Assembly (NCBI RefSeq): GCF_026210795.1
Contig: NC_089446.1
Coordinates: 4,226,001 to 4,290,000, forward strand
Direction of reading: 5' to 3'
Source: Rhizophagus irregularis
Lineage: Eukaryota; Glomeromycota; Glomeromycetes; Glomerales; Glomeraceae
Length of the DNA: 64,000 nucleotides
Of the stretch, positions 1 to 10,877 are shown piece after piece (position 1 is the stretch's first letter; every line of letters begins with the position of its first letter). The notes below the pieces were generated by a model, which worked only from the letters and a program-made list of their open reading frames with translations, had not been told where the DNA came from and did not search any database. The translations under genes were made by a program, and so were the position numbers.

Positions 1-515
1 AAAACAGTAAAATGCAAATAACTTTTGATCCATCAATCCTAGAGACATGAAAATAATAGATACAATGTACCTTAACAAGACAAATCAAATGAGTCATAAT
101 TCATCTTACTAGGTTTAATAGGAAAGAAAACGTTATAAAATTTGTATTTGCTAAATTTTTAAAGATGAAAAATGAATTATTTGCATTTTACTGTTAAGAA
201 TAACATCTGATCCATCAAATTTAGAGACAGAAAAATACTGCAATTTGATGCATCTTGATAATATGAATTCATTGAATCATAAATAATTAAATTCTGATCA
301 CTGGTTATTGAAATAATGTGATTTAACTTTATGAAGTAATTCATTTTTCATCTTTAAAAATTTAGCAAATACAAATTTCATAACGTTTTCTTTTCTATTA
401 AACCTAGTAAGATGAATTATGACTCATTTGATTTGTCTTGTTAAGGTACATTGTATCTATTATTTTCATGTCTCTAGGATTGATGGATCAAAAGTTATTT
501 GCATTTTACTGTTTT
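1..515. repeat. Fold-back (long inverted repeat) element
   Basis: The first ~180 bases are the near-perfect reverse complement of about 335-515; the arms differ at only a few positions. The loop (about 181-334) carries a unit of the dispersed CACTGGATGC-type repeat. No ORF lies in it. The left boundary is cut by the window, so a target duplication cannot be checked. The structure fits a non-autonomous fold-back MITE, and its RNA would form a long hairpin. Confidence 0.85.
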
Positions 516-665
516 TAGACATTTAACGATAACTTCTGATCTATTGAACTTACAGACTTGAAAATACTGCGGTTAGATGCGTCTCAATTAGATGAATCCA
601 ATGAATCATAAATCATTAAATTCTGATACCTGGATGTCGAATTAATGTGATTTAATGGTCATTTT
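198..665 (+). repeat. Two direct units of a dispersed ~150-190 bp repeat
   Basis: The segment 198-334 recurs at 516-660 in the same orientation: 'ctgatc(c/t)att', 'aaaatactgc', 'atgaatcataaat', then 'aaattctgat.cctgg'. Related units occur near 19.2-19.75, 37.4-37.8, 42.2-42.4, 43.2, 46.55-47.06 and 54.25-54.55 kb. Many carry a short palindrome around GATTCGTCT/AGACGAATC and the phrase CACTGGATGC. Confidence 0.6.
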
Positions 666-1162
666 TTAGAAGTGCCCAGATACTTTTGGCAGGTGGGTGT
701 AGGTCGAATAATGATCTAATCTATGTCAAATTGAGGTCAAATTTTCAGGCGCATTTAGGGTGCCAATCATCTCAAATTTGGAAAGAAAATTCAACCATCA
801 TTACACTACAATTTAATCTAACTTTGACTAGGTTAAATTTAGGTCGAATTATTGCGTCAAAATGAGGCGCAGTTCGAATGATTATTTGACACAAAATTTT
901 AAGGTCTCATTAATTTAGTTTCAATTTCAAATTTATTAATTTATTAAAACACTTAAATATACAGTACATGTATATTAGCATCTATCTAATATATAAATAA
1001 AATAATTATACACAATTTTACAATTACATGATCGCATCTTGAAAAGAACGAATGTTTCACTATAACTAAAAAAAAAATAAAGTTCAAGTCCGATCTGAAA
1101 TAAAAATTCAGAAAAATAAAACTTTAAAAAAAAAGTTTCAAAACGAACCGTTTTGAAACTTA
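666..1162. other. AT-rich non-genic stretch
   Basis: I see no gene. It has GTCGAA-containing phrases at 690-880, partly echoed near 4430-4460, and AT-rich sequence to 1162. It would include the 3' UTR of the minus-strand microexon locus. Confidence 0.4.
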
Positions 1163-4143
1163 CTAATCGATCCTATTATCCAGGATAAGGAAGCCGAAAC
1201 TACAAAAAAAGATAATAAAAAAATTAATTAATAATAAAAAAAAAAATTTTAAAAAAAATTTTTTAAGTGAAAAACTTTACCAATTCGATCCAGGAAGTGT
1301 GAAACTGTTGATTTCTACAAATTATAAGATAAAAAAAATCAATAAAAAAAAATCAAAATTAATAATAAAAAAAAAAACTTACCAATTCCAAGATGCTGAT
1401 CTACACGTCCTACTAAAGAAATCTACCGAAGCTGAAGAAAATTCCAAGAAAACGTCTTACAAAAGTAAGAGATAGAGGAATGGCAGGAAAAAACGAAAGA
1501 GGAGAGGAAAGGTGAGAGGGGAAGAGAGAAAGAAAGCCCCAGAATTCCTATAAAATAAAGAAATAGAAACGTTAATACAGTATAACGTTTCTTTTTTAAA
1601 AAAAAAAACTACTAAGATTCGTAATACTTACAAATCTTAGTTCTTTTCGTTCTTCAGAAGCCCACCAAAACCTATAAAAAAAGAATAAGAACGGTTAGTA
1701 ACCGTTCATAATAATAATAATAATAAAAAATAATAAAAAAAACCAAGATTCGTACTTACTTACGAATCTTGGTTCCTTCGATCTTCAGAAGCCAACTGAA
1801 CCTATAAAAATAAAAGAAAAAAAATGGTTAGAAACTGTTTATAATATTAAAAAAAAAATCCAAGGTTCGTAATGAACCTTAGTTCTCCTTTTTCTGATCC
1901 TCAGAAGCCCACCTAAACCTATAAAAAAAAAATAGAAAAAAAAGAAATAGAACCAAGGTTCGTATTTACTTACGAATCTTGATTCCTCCGTTCTTCAGAA
2001 GCCCACCTGAGACACAGAACCTATAAAAAAATGAAAAGAACAGTTAGTAACTATTTATATAATAAAAAAACTAAAAAAACAAGTTACGAAACTTGGTTTT
2101 TTTCGTTCCTCAAAAGTTTACCTGAAACGGCCAAACCTATAAAAAAAATGAAAAGAACAATTATTAGCAACCGTTTATTAATATTAAAAAAAAAATTAAA
2201 AAAAATAAACCAAGATTCGTACTTACGAATCTTGGTTCCTCTTTTCCTGAAGGTCAGAAGCCCACCTGATCCTAAAAAAAAAAAGAACAGTTATTAGTAA
2301 CTGTTTGTAATATTTTTTTTAAAAACAATAAAAAAAAATCCAAGATTCTTACGAATTTTTGGAATTTTCCCATTCTTCGGAACACGGAAGCCCACCTGAA
2401 CCTATAAAGAATAAAAGAACAGTTATTAGTAACCGTTTGTAATATTTTTTTAAAAAAAAATAAAAAAAAAATCCAAAATTCTTACGAATCTTGGAATTTT
2501 CCCGTTCTTCAGAATACAGAAGTTCATCTGATCCTAAAAAAAAGAAAAAGAACAGTTATTAGTAACCGTTTATTAATATTTAAAAAAAATCAAAAAAAAA
2601 TAAAACCAAGATTCGTACTTACTTACGAATCTTAGTTTTTTCCGTTCTTCAGAACAAGAAAGCCTATCCGATCCTAAAAAAAAAAGAAAAAGAACGGTTA
2701 TTAGTAACTGTTTATAATATTAAAAAAAAAAATAAAAAAAATAAGATTCGTATGTGAATCTTTGGGTTTTCATTCTTTGGAAGCCCTCCTGAATCTATAA
2801 AAAAAAATACAAGAACCGTTAGTAAACCATTCGTAATAATAAAAAAATAACAAAAAAAAATTAAAGATTCGTATTCGTACTTACAAATCTTTGGGTTTTC
2901 CGTTCTTCAGAAGCCCACCCAAACCTAAAAAAAGAAAGAACGGTTAGTAAACCGTTTATAACGATAATATTAAAAAAAAAAAAAAAATATTTGATTCGTA
3001 ATATAATACTTACGAATCTTAAAATACCCTTTCAGAAATCTATCTCCTTTCATTTTACTCTTCCCCTTTCGTTTTCCCCTTTCGTTTTACCCTTTCGTTT
3101 TCCTCTTTCTTTTCTGTTTTCCTTTTCCTTTCGTTTTATTCTATCCCTTTTGTTTAACCTTTTTCTTTCGTTTTTAGCTTCCACTTTCATTTTTAGCTTC
3201 CCCTTTCGTTTTTAGCTTCCCTTTCATTTTTAGCTTCCCTTTTGTTTTTAGCTTTCTCTTTTGTTTTTAGCTTGCCTTTCGTTTTTAGCTTCCCTTTCGT
3301 TTTTAGCTTTCCCTTTCATTTTTAGCTTTCTCTTTCGTTTTTAGCTTCCCTTTCGTTTTTAGCTTCCCTTTCGTTTTTAGCTTTCCCTTTCGTTTTTAAC
3401 TTCCCTTTTCATTTTTAGCTTCTCCTTTCATTTTTAGCTTCCCCTTTTATTTTTCGCTTCCCTTTTATTTTTCGCTTTTCCTTTTATTTTTCGCTTTTCC
3501 TTTTATTTTTCGCTTTTCCTTTTGTTTTTCGCTTTTCCTTTTGTTTTTCGCTTTTCCTTTTGTTTTTCGCTTTTCCTTTTGTTTTTCGCTTTTCCTTTTG
3601 TTTTTCACTTTTCCTTTTGTTTTTCGCTTTTCCTTTTGTTTTTCGCTTTTCCTTTTGTTTTTCGCTTTTCCTTTTGTTTTTCGCTTTTCCTTTTGTTTTT
3701 CGCTTTTCCTTTTGTTTTTCACTTTTCCTTTTATTTTTCGCTTTTCCTTTTGTTTTTCGCTTTTCCTTTTGTTTTTCGCTTTCCCTTTCATTTTTCGCTT
3801 TCCTTTTCATTTTTCGCTCCCTCTTTCATTTTTCACTTCCCCTTTCATTTTTTCGCTTCTCCTTTCATTTTTCACTTCCCCTCTCATTTTCTCTTCCCCT
3901 TTCATTTTCACTTCCTCTTGAAACCTATAAAAAAACAAGAACAGCTGGTAAACCATTCTATAATATTAAAAAAAATCCACTATTCGTAATAATACTTACG
4001 AATCTCAATCACGTCTTGGATCTACAAAAGCAAAAAATGAAAACGTTAGTAAAACGTTTCATTAAAAAACAACAAAATAAAATTTGAAGGTATATATATA
4101 CCTTCAAAATAGGAGTCTGGCCTTCTAAATGGGCGTCTTAGAC
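1163..4143 (-). CDS. Putative multi-microexon gene (unknown function)
   Basis: I do not recognise the product. On the minus strand about 15-18 short exons each follow an acceptor (TTTTATAG or TTTGTAG) and mostly precede a GTAAGT-type donor. Introns of about 75-95 nt often contain TACTAAC. The last exons join without a stop: 1764-1801 (38 nt), 1632-1671 (40), 1461-1547 (87, optional), 1383-1422 (40), 1281-1314 (34), 1163-1199 (37, ending in TAG). Phases match at every junction, including split codons. Including 1461-1547 needs a 38-nt intron, which is very short; skipping it also keeps the frame. Upstream units at 1878-1918 and near 2750 have damaged donors. Exons 4102-4143 and 4000-4021 have excellent splice sites but no shared open phase, and a ~911-nt exon (3014-3924) would cross stops. 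The 5' end and start codon are not found. The repeated-exon plan recalls SP7-like tandem-repeat effectors of these fungi, but no sequence kinship is shown. It could be a decayed gene or a non-coding spliced RNA. Confidence 0.5.
1600..3013 (-). repeat. Tandem exon-plus-intron units (~115-145 bp, about 11 copies)
   Basis: Each unit, read on the minus strand, is acceptor TATAG, an exon core GGTGGGCTTCTGAAGAACG, an exon end AAGATTC, a donor GTAAGTA, then an intron with GGTTACTAACC. Exon 3' end and intron 5' end form an inverted repeat (AAGATTC-GTAAGTAC-GAATCTT), so the donor sits in a hairpin loop. The branch site sits in a second palindrome (GAACGGTTACTAACCGTTC). Exon cores appear near 1655, 1785, 1905, 2000, 2120, 2260, 2390, 2510, 2655, 2785 and 2910. 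Exon lengths vary (38-48 nt) and so does phase. Poly-A/T tracts fill the introns. Confidence 0.85.
3030..3905. repeat. 18-19 bp minisatellite, pyrimidine-rich on plus strand
   Basis: Two blocks: about 3170-3460 has 18-19 bp units ending in TTTTTAGCTTCCCTTTCG, and about 3460-3830 has 19-bp units of the type TTTTTCGCTTTTCCTTTTG. Because 19 is not a multiple of three, the second block is open in several frames on both strands. The minus-strand frames give long K/E/R/Q/N-rich peptides (3465-3810), and the plus-strand frames give F/S/L-rich ones. The block lies inside the predicted large exon of the microexon locus. Coding status is undecided. Confidence 0.9.
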
Positions 4144-4380
4144 CTACAAAAGAAAAGAAAACTGAGGGATGAAGGGAAAGGGAAAAGGGAAAAAGGATAA
4201 GAAAAGTAAAGGGACGAAGGGAAGTGAAAGGAGGGAAAGGGGAACGAAGGGAAAGGGAAAGGGGAAGAAAGAAAATTAAAAAAAGTTTAAAAAAGAATGC
4301 AATAAGATGATCCTTTTTTAAACTTTTAATATGCATAACATATAACACGTAATGTTTAATTAACATAATTCAACAAGGTT
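4144..4380. other. Purine-rich tract upstream of the microexon locus
   Basis: From 4150 to 4275 the plus strand is almost pure A/G (repeats of AAGGGAAAGGG). On the minus strand this is a long CT tract ending in TTTTGTAG at the 4143 acceptor. It could be an extreme polypyrimidine tract or promoter sequence. No start codon can be fixed. Confidence 0.5.
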
Positions 4381-4489
4381 AAATATATGTCTAATCGTAG
4401 ATTATTACTAATTGAAGTCAAATTTTTTAATTTTAGTCGAATATAGGCCGAATTGTATTAAAGCCGAATATTCCTTTTTTGACTACATC

Positions 4490-5110
4490 AGGAAATTTTA
4501 TAGCGCGAAAAATTGCGTAAGTTTACGATTTTGTAAGTTTACGAAAGTTTATGGCATAATATTTCGAAAAATTTCAAAATATTACGTAAGTTTACAATTT
4601 CGTAAGATTTATGTGATATTACAGTTAAAATATTATGTAAGTTTTCAATATCGTAAGATTTATGCAATATTACGGTCAAAATATTCTGCAAATTTACAAA
4701 ACTGTAAACCTGCGTAATATTACGGTTGAAATATTTCGAAAATTTATGAAACTGTAAACCTGCGTAATATTACAGTTGAAATATTTCGAAAATTTACGAA
4801 ACTGTAAACCTGCGTAATATTACAGTTGAAATATTTCGAAAATTTACGAAACTGTAAACCTGCGTAATATTACAGTTGAAATATTTCGAAAATTTACGAA
4901 ACTGTAAACCTGCGTAATATTATGGTTAAAATATTTCGAAAATTTACGAAACTGTAAACCTGCGTAATATTACAGTTGAAATATTTCGAAAATTTACGAA
5001 ACTGTAAACCTGCGTAATATTACGGTTAAAATATTTCAAAAATTTACGATACTGTAAACTTGCGTAATATTACGGTTAAAATATTTCAAAAATTTACAAG
5101 ATTGTAAACT
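4490..5110 (+). repeat. 50-bp satellite array
   Basis: The phrase ACTGTAAACCTGCG recurs exactly every 50 bases at about 4701, 4751, 4801, 4851, 4901, 4951 and 5001, with more diverged units on both edges. The unit continues with TAATATTACAGTTGAAATAT. Similar TAATATTACG/GAAATATT motifs fill 10560-10680 and 13745-14230. Confidence 0.95.
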
Positions 5111-5482
5111 GCATATGCAGTAGAACGTATACAAGGGGCATGTAATACTATTGAATAATCAAAAATAATATAAACACCTTTTCTTTTATATAAACACCTT
5201 TTTTTTAAGTTTGGGAAAGCAAATTTATTTTTATTTACGAATTTTTTATTATTTACAATTTTTATGTTAAAAATTAAAGTAAATTCTAATTTTTATTATA
5301 ACTTAATAAAAAAAATATACATTTGATACTTGTTCGCTACTATTTTATAAAATAGTACCCAGGCTGTATGGCGTGGACGTCAGTATCAGTCACAGCCCAA
5401 AAAAAACGTGAGTCTCCAGCCGATATTTGGTACGGACTGGGCCTAGCTACTCACTTAATAAATAATAAAAAAATAAAAATAA
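5111..5482. other. Non-genic stretch downstream of the Myb/SANT gene
   Basis: AT-rich, with a GC-richer island at 5350-5455 (CCCAGGCTGTATGGCGTGG and ACGGACTGGGCC). Its halves are weakly similar in inverted orientation. It is likely the 3' flank of the gene at 5483. Confidence 0.35.
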
Positions 5483-6107
5483 TTATCTTCTTCTACGATA
5501 CGTAGGTAAGTTTGTCCTTGCCCTACGATCATCACGCGTGACTAAAATTGATCAAATTTATCAAATTTAAAATATGAATGTAAATATTAATTATAAATTT
5601 TATTATAGTATAATTACCCAGCCTCTCCCAAAATCTTGTTCTAAATTCACGATAATATCTTGCGCCAGTACGCGTCCACAGCCGCTGTCCAGGGTTACCA
5701 TTACGATAAAGGACATAGTTCTAAATATCAAAATCAGTTTGAATATTCGGTAAATACATTTAATTTATATGAATGTAATTTTATTTATTTACTTACATGG
5801 TAATCCCTGACGAGGTTCCTCCACTTTTGGCTGCACTGTTGCCCGGAAATCCTCGTTCGAAATATTCTATTTATTCTGATTCAATTAAATGGATTGGTTA
5901 ATTTGAATTTAAATTCTTTCTTAAAGAAATTATAGATATTAGTCATATGAACCTATTGGCAACAGAGTCCCAAAAATCTTGGCGGCTTCTACCATTAATA
6001 TTGTGGTAGGTGCGGTTTCTGTCTCGGCGTATGTCAACAAGTTTGTCCATCATAGCCCAGTTCCAATAGACGTTATAGTGGGAACGACGACGTGTGTGGC
6101 GAGGCAT
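5483..6107 (-). CDS. Myb/SANT-like DNA-binding protein, four exons
   Basis: The likely role is sequence-specific DNA binding, either in transcription or as the accessory protein of a transposon. Four exons join in frame to a 128-residue protein: 5953-6107 (from ATG), 5797-5866, 5618-5720 and 5483-5541 (TAA). Donors are GTTCAT (weak), GTAAGT and GTAATT; acceptors are AATAG, TTTAG and TTTTAG. The trihelix pattern shows as WNWAMMDKLVDIRR (residues 15-28), FWDSVAN (45-51) and QQCSQKWRNLVRDY near residue 65. The tail is basic (YRRRR). The same frame extends upstream of this ATG to 6236 (MKREIKSN), but the basic MPRHTRRR start is the better N-terminus. PIF/Harbinger elements carry similar Myb-like genes, but no DDE gene adjoins it. 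The weak first donor is the main doubt. Confidence 0.8.
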
Positions 6108-6633
6108 TATTAGATTAGATTTGATTTTTATAATTTGATTTTGGGATGAGTAAAAATTTGAAAGAAAGTCGTAAAATGTCACTTTAAATAAAATTTGAAC
6201 AATACCTTTTTGGTTTGATTTTATTTCTCGTTTCAATTAAAATTTAATTTATTAGACTTTTCATCATTAAACATATTAATTAAATCTCATGCGGATATGG
6301 ATTATCTAAATATAAATATCATGATTCTAAATATAAATATAAATCACTTAATTTATTTTAATTTTTTTTTAAAAAAAAATCTTAGTTTGATTTCAATTAA
6401 AAATAATTAAAAATCATGTACATGTTTTGGTTATTTAAATATAAATATCAATATATTATATTTAAAAATAAACCAATTTATTATTAGCACATTCTATTGA
6501 ATTTTAAAAAAATCAATTTTTTTTTAAAAAAAAATCATCAATATATCATATTTAAAAATAAAACAATTATATTCTGATTAAATATTTTGCGTACATTTCT
6601 TAAAAAAATCATAAAAAAAAATCTTGTACGTCG
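6108..6633. other. AT-rich non-genic stretch
   Basis: No gene seen. It would include the 5' flank and promoter of the Myb/SANT gene and the outer boundary of the transposon that follows. Confidence 0.4.
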
Positions 6634-6946
6634 TACATGCAATTACTAAATATCATCCCCTTGTGATAAATAAAAAATTACGCAACACAAATTCAACACA
6701 AACTCAACACAAATTTAACAAATTTAATGAAATTTGGCCAAAATTAATAATTTTTTACCAGAATTATCAACACAAATTGAACACAAATTGAACACAAATT
6801 TCAGTCACGATTTATTTATATCACACCCGTGTTGTTAATAATTAAATAAATAAATCTGCATTTTATTTATGATATGGGAAACGTGACCATAAATTCTTTA
6901 AGGATATAATTTTATTAAAATAAATCAAAACTCCTATATCAAGTGA

Positions 6947-9776
6947 CTAAAAAATATATTTATTTACGAAATATTCATTTTGTTTATCAAATCGGGGTAC
7001 TATGTGAACGACACCATGTATAGACTCTATAGCTACAAAGTTATATAATTCTATCAATTTTAAGTGAGGACATCCATATAAATATGGGTTCCTTTTAGAT
7101 TTAAAATTGTACCATTGAATTAATGCGAGATTTAGTGGTGGGTCTGTTAATACTTCTGCTAACAATAAGGCCTATAAATAATAAATATTTATTAATACTT
7201 TATAATAAATTATTACATAAATTGGAAAAATACCTGTCCATAACAAAGTCCTTTGTCTGATATATAATCATTTGATTCTTCAGAATCCATTGAAATAGCT
7301 ATGTCGCTAAACCATACTTTATTATGATACCTGTTTGTGGCATGCATTATGGCACCATTTTCCAGTGTTACCGATCCGTATATGTTTATTCGGGTTTCAC
7401 CAATAATTGTGAACCCATCAAGTAAATCTAGATATGAATCCAGACAACTTATAAATCTAGCAAAACCGGTCTGCATTTTATTGTCTACAGAATCTTTTTT
7501 TCATTAAAAAATGTATTTGCATCTTGTAAAGAGAAATCAAAGAGTCTTGCAGAAAATTTACAAGTGCGAGGTGTTTTTGCCAGATTCACCGAATGTTGAG
7601 ACATTCTAATAGATATTGCTTGACGTTTTATCTATTAATTTAATTTCCATCTTAAGTTATATAATAAATATATACAATAAATAAATTTCCAAATACTTAC
7701 AGTTCGTAAAAGCTGAAGTTCGACATCTTTTTTATTGCTAATTTGGTAGGGTATTTTAACGAAATATTTGTGAAGACTTTCGTAAGTTTCTGTGGTATAG
7801 CCATTTATTGCGCCATAAGATCGTATTGAGTCAATAATGTGATAAACCCATGAATGCAATTTAGGCAACTTCAAATTAGAAGGAGAAACAAATTTAAAAG
7901 CCTTGACAAACATCTGCGCCCATCTATGTATTGCATCCTAAAATTTAAATGTTAATTTAATTTATTTAATTTAAATTTTCGATTTTACTAAAATTTTAAT
8001 ATATACATTAAATTTCTCCAAGTCACTTTCACTAAATTCTTCATATCTACTTAAAATATACATTTCATTCCAATATTCGTACAATTTCACAAGATCATCA
8101 TTATTTACAAAATTATCTACTTCGTTATTATTTTCATTATATAAATTATCAATAACAAATATCATGACTTTCATCAAACTTCGATATTCATTAGCAGTTA
8201 ATCTTGCAATTGACTGCAGTCCATTGGAAAAAATTTTAATGGCGGGAAAACGTGGGATTGCTGCTAGACGGCGATCTACTTCTTCAACTAATTTATTACC
8301 ATTAACATGTTGCAATTTTAAGATATCGCACGTGAAGATAATTTGATAACGAAATAAACCCAAATCTAAATGATGCATTCTGTCAGGAACAGTAGCCAAG
8401 TAGATATTTACATTCCTTGATAATATAAATATTTATAATTAATATATATATATGTTATTATAATTATTTCTACTTTTGCATACTTACGGCAAATCCCAAA
8501 AAAAATTAGGTATCTGCAATAATAGTTGAAACTCTAGGATAAAACCAGGTATTTTCATTATTTATAAAAAGGTCTATACCATCTTTTAATAAAATAATTG
8601 GTTCTAGTAAATGACGTAAAGATTTATGAAAGGTATCACGAACCAGATCTTTATTTGCAGCTTCTAAAATTGGTAAATATCCCAAAAGTTGCTTTGCATC
8701 CTGTTTATTACGACGCCATATTGGGATATTACCTAATGAAATATATATTGGATGCAATTGACTTTTTCCTAATGTATTTGTAGTTGTTGCATCTGAATAT
8801 AAAATAATTGATAATAATTTGGAACCAGTAGGTAAGGATTCTTGTGTAGTTTTCCACCATTTTCCAGTGGTTTGTTCACTGTAAATACTTTCTCTATTAT
8901 ACTATAAAATAATATAAATAAATTAAAATAAATATTATTTAAATTATTGAATTAACTAATATTTACTATTTACCTCATAGTTTTCGTAAGATAGCGCAAA
9001 ATTTTGTGTTATGTCAGGAACAGTTAAGATATTTTTTATGCACTGTATTAAGTTTTGATAATAAAGAAAATAATCTTTATCCTTATGTTTTGTTATAAGA
9101 ACTTTACTAAATTCTAAATTAGAAAACTTCATATTATTCATAAATACTTGTCCCTGTTCAATATTTTTTGGTAATGGTGATTCTGTAAGATTTGAATGTT
9201 TATTAAAAAAACGTATTATTTCATTACCACCTTTATTGTTTATTTTATATTTCATTACTAATAACATTAGATCTTTATAAGCATCATTAGGAAATTCTGT
9301 GCAAGTTTTGGTATTGAGATTTTTGGGTTCTTCAAAAATTTCAGGCTCTTCAGATGAATCTAATATATTTTCAAAGTTACTATCTTCAAGGCTCATCTCT
9401 GATATTGCACTTCCAATACTGTCAAATGACATATTTTGTACATTATTATCATCATCCACCTAAAATTATAAACCAAAATGAGTTAGTATAATTTAAGCTT
9501 TTTCTTTAAAAAGAATAATCTGGAATAACATAATTATTGAGCTTTTTCTTTAAAAAGAATAATCTGGAATAACATAATTACCTCAACTTTATCATTTTCA
9601 TATTCACTACTTAGATTACTTCTTGTATCCATTTCACTGCTATATTTTTCACTATCATTATTATCATCATCATTTTCTACTTCTACTTCTACATTTTTTA
9701 AGCATTTTTAGGCGTGTTGAGTATATGCAAAGTGTTGACTGAATATTCGCATACAAAGGGGGCATTTGAAACTCAT
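6947..9776 (-). pseudogene. Plavaka-like (KDZ/CMC-type) transposase, decayed
   Basis: The multi-exon transposase is read 9776 to 6947. It opens with a C2H2-like finger (FKCPLC, then H and H; 9776-9711) cut by TAA at 9708-9710. An acidic N-terminal region follows (9459-8956), then HPIYISLGNIPIWRR and LLGYLP (8757-8680), a conserved core with PDRMHHLDLGLFRYQ (8399-8340), KLHSWVYHIIDSI and INGYTTETYESLHK (7860-7740), and a C-terminal part (7476-6947). Such genes are abundant in Rhizophagus-like genomes and move DNA by cut and paste. Several exon joins are clean; the stop in the finger and short frames elsewhere suggest decay. It lies inside the termini at 6634 and 12570. Confidence 0.75.
9497..9582. 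repeat. 44-bp tandem duplication in a transposase intron
   Basis: GCTTTTTCTTTAAAAAGAAT plus the next 24 bases occurs twice head to tail, at 9497 and 9541. It lies between the first two coding blocks, so it does not alter the protein. Confidence 0.9.
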
Positions 9777-9964
9777 GTTACTAAATTAACGTGTCAAATT
9801 TGATGAAAAGTATCAATTCACTATTTAATTTATATGAGATTATGTGTGCTAATAAAATTATATTGCAAATTCATTGTAAAAATTTAATGAATTAATTGAA
9901 TGGATTACAATTGATTGAGTTATTTGAATAGACACGACTACGCAAATTTACGCATTAATGAATG

Positions 9965-10262
9965 GAACTGGCTGTAAGAATCTGGTGGCTAATATCGCAG
10001 AATCATTCGCAATTTTACGCATTATAGCAAAATTTAAAATATGCGAAACACTCAGCAATTTTGCTGTCGGGAACTTGCCGAGTTCGTGGATTGGCAAATC
10101 TAAAAATAAATGTAACAAGTCTATGATGTACCATATAAATATTGTTTATTATTTTATTTACTATTTCAATTTGCCGGCAACCTGCCAAGTGAATCTGACA
10201 GCAAAAGTGCTGAGTGTTTCGTATATTTTGAATTTGCTGTAATGGGCTGTAAGAATTCAGAT
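9965..10262. repeat. Fold-back MITE-like element
   Basis: About 10025-10105 and 10170-10240 are inverted copies (AATATGCGAAACACTCAGCA against TGCTGAGTGTTTCGTATATT, and TTGCCGAGTT against AACCTGCCAAG). The outer phrase GGCTGTAAGAAT occurs directly on both sides (about 9969 and 10244), a possible diverged target or host duplication. It sits between the two divergent genes of the 6.6-12.6 kb transposon. Confidence 0.7.
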
Positions 10263-10877
10263 GGCTTATTCAATCGGCTAATCATCTGATAATCAGCCGC
10301 AAATTTATTGGCTTAACACGGCAAATTACTTTTACAATAATGGACGGATGATCAGCCACAAATTTATGCGATAATCAGGTTATAAGCGCTCAAGATCACT
10401 ATCAATCTGATCAGCCAAATAAGTTCACTGGCTGCAACTTTTTTTTTCCATGCATAAAAGCCCCAACATGTGTAACATGTTATTTTTTTATAAATTGGAT
10501 TTGATTAATATTTCGATTGTACTATGTGCTTTCACGAGAGTTTTTTTTAAAAGTTCTCTTATGAAAGTGTTACAATATTTTTTCGTAATATTACGATGCA
10601 AAATTTTTGCATTAGTACATTCATTTTTCGTAATATTTCGTATTAGTTCATCCATTTTTCGCAATATTTCGCAAGCTTTTTTTCTTTTTTAGTATAAAAT
10701 GGCGGAAATTACCTTATGACAGCTTGCCTCCTTTTTCTGAATTTCTGATTCATGTATTTTCCCCTTTTTCCTCATCCTTTTCAAATTTTCTAGTTCACCT
10801 TTTTCTCATATATTTCCTCTTTTTTCTCATATATTTCCTCCTTTTTCTCATATTTTCGTTTCAAATTTATTATCATA
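10263..10877. other. Upstream region of the second transposon gene
   Basis: Contains the phrase ATCAGCCGCAAATTTAT in diverged repeats (10290-10420), a stretch of CGTAATATT motifs (10575-10680) and a T/C-rich block with repeated TTTTTCTCATATATTTCCTC (10790-10855) just before the ATG at 10878. The pyrimidine block could be a fungal promoter feature. Confidence 0.4.

Noticed and set aside
1600..3013. CRISPR-like array (short repeats with spacers)
   Set aside because: The genome is eukaryotic, the units are 115-145 bp with introns, and the 'spacers' are degenerate copies rather than unique sequences.
2031..3215. Plus-strand open frames over the microexon array
   Set aside because: They cross the minus-strand splice signals and consist of Lys/Asn or Phe/Leu/Ser runs from the repeats.
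3522..4087. Plus-strand Phe/Ser-rich frames (MFFAFPFVFRFSF type)
   Set aside because: Translations of the 19-bp minisatellite in three frames. No independent start context or splice signals.
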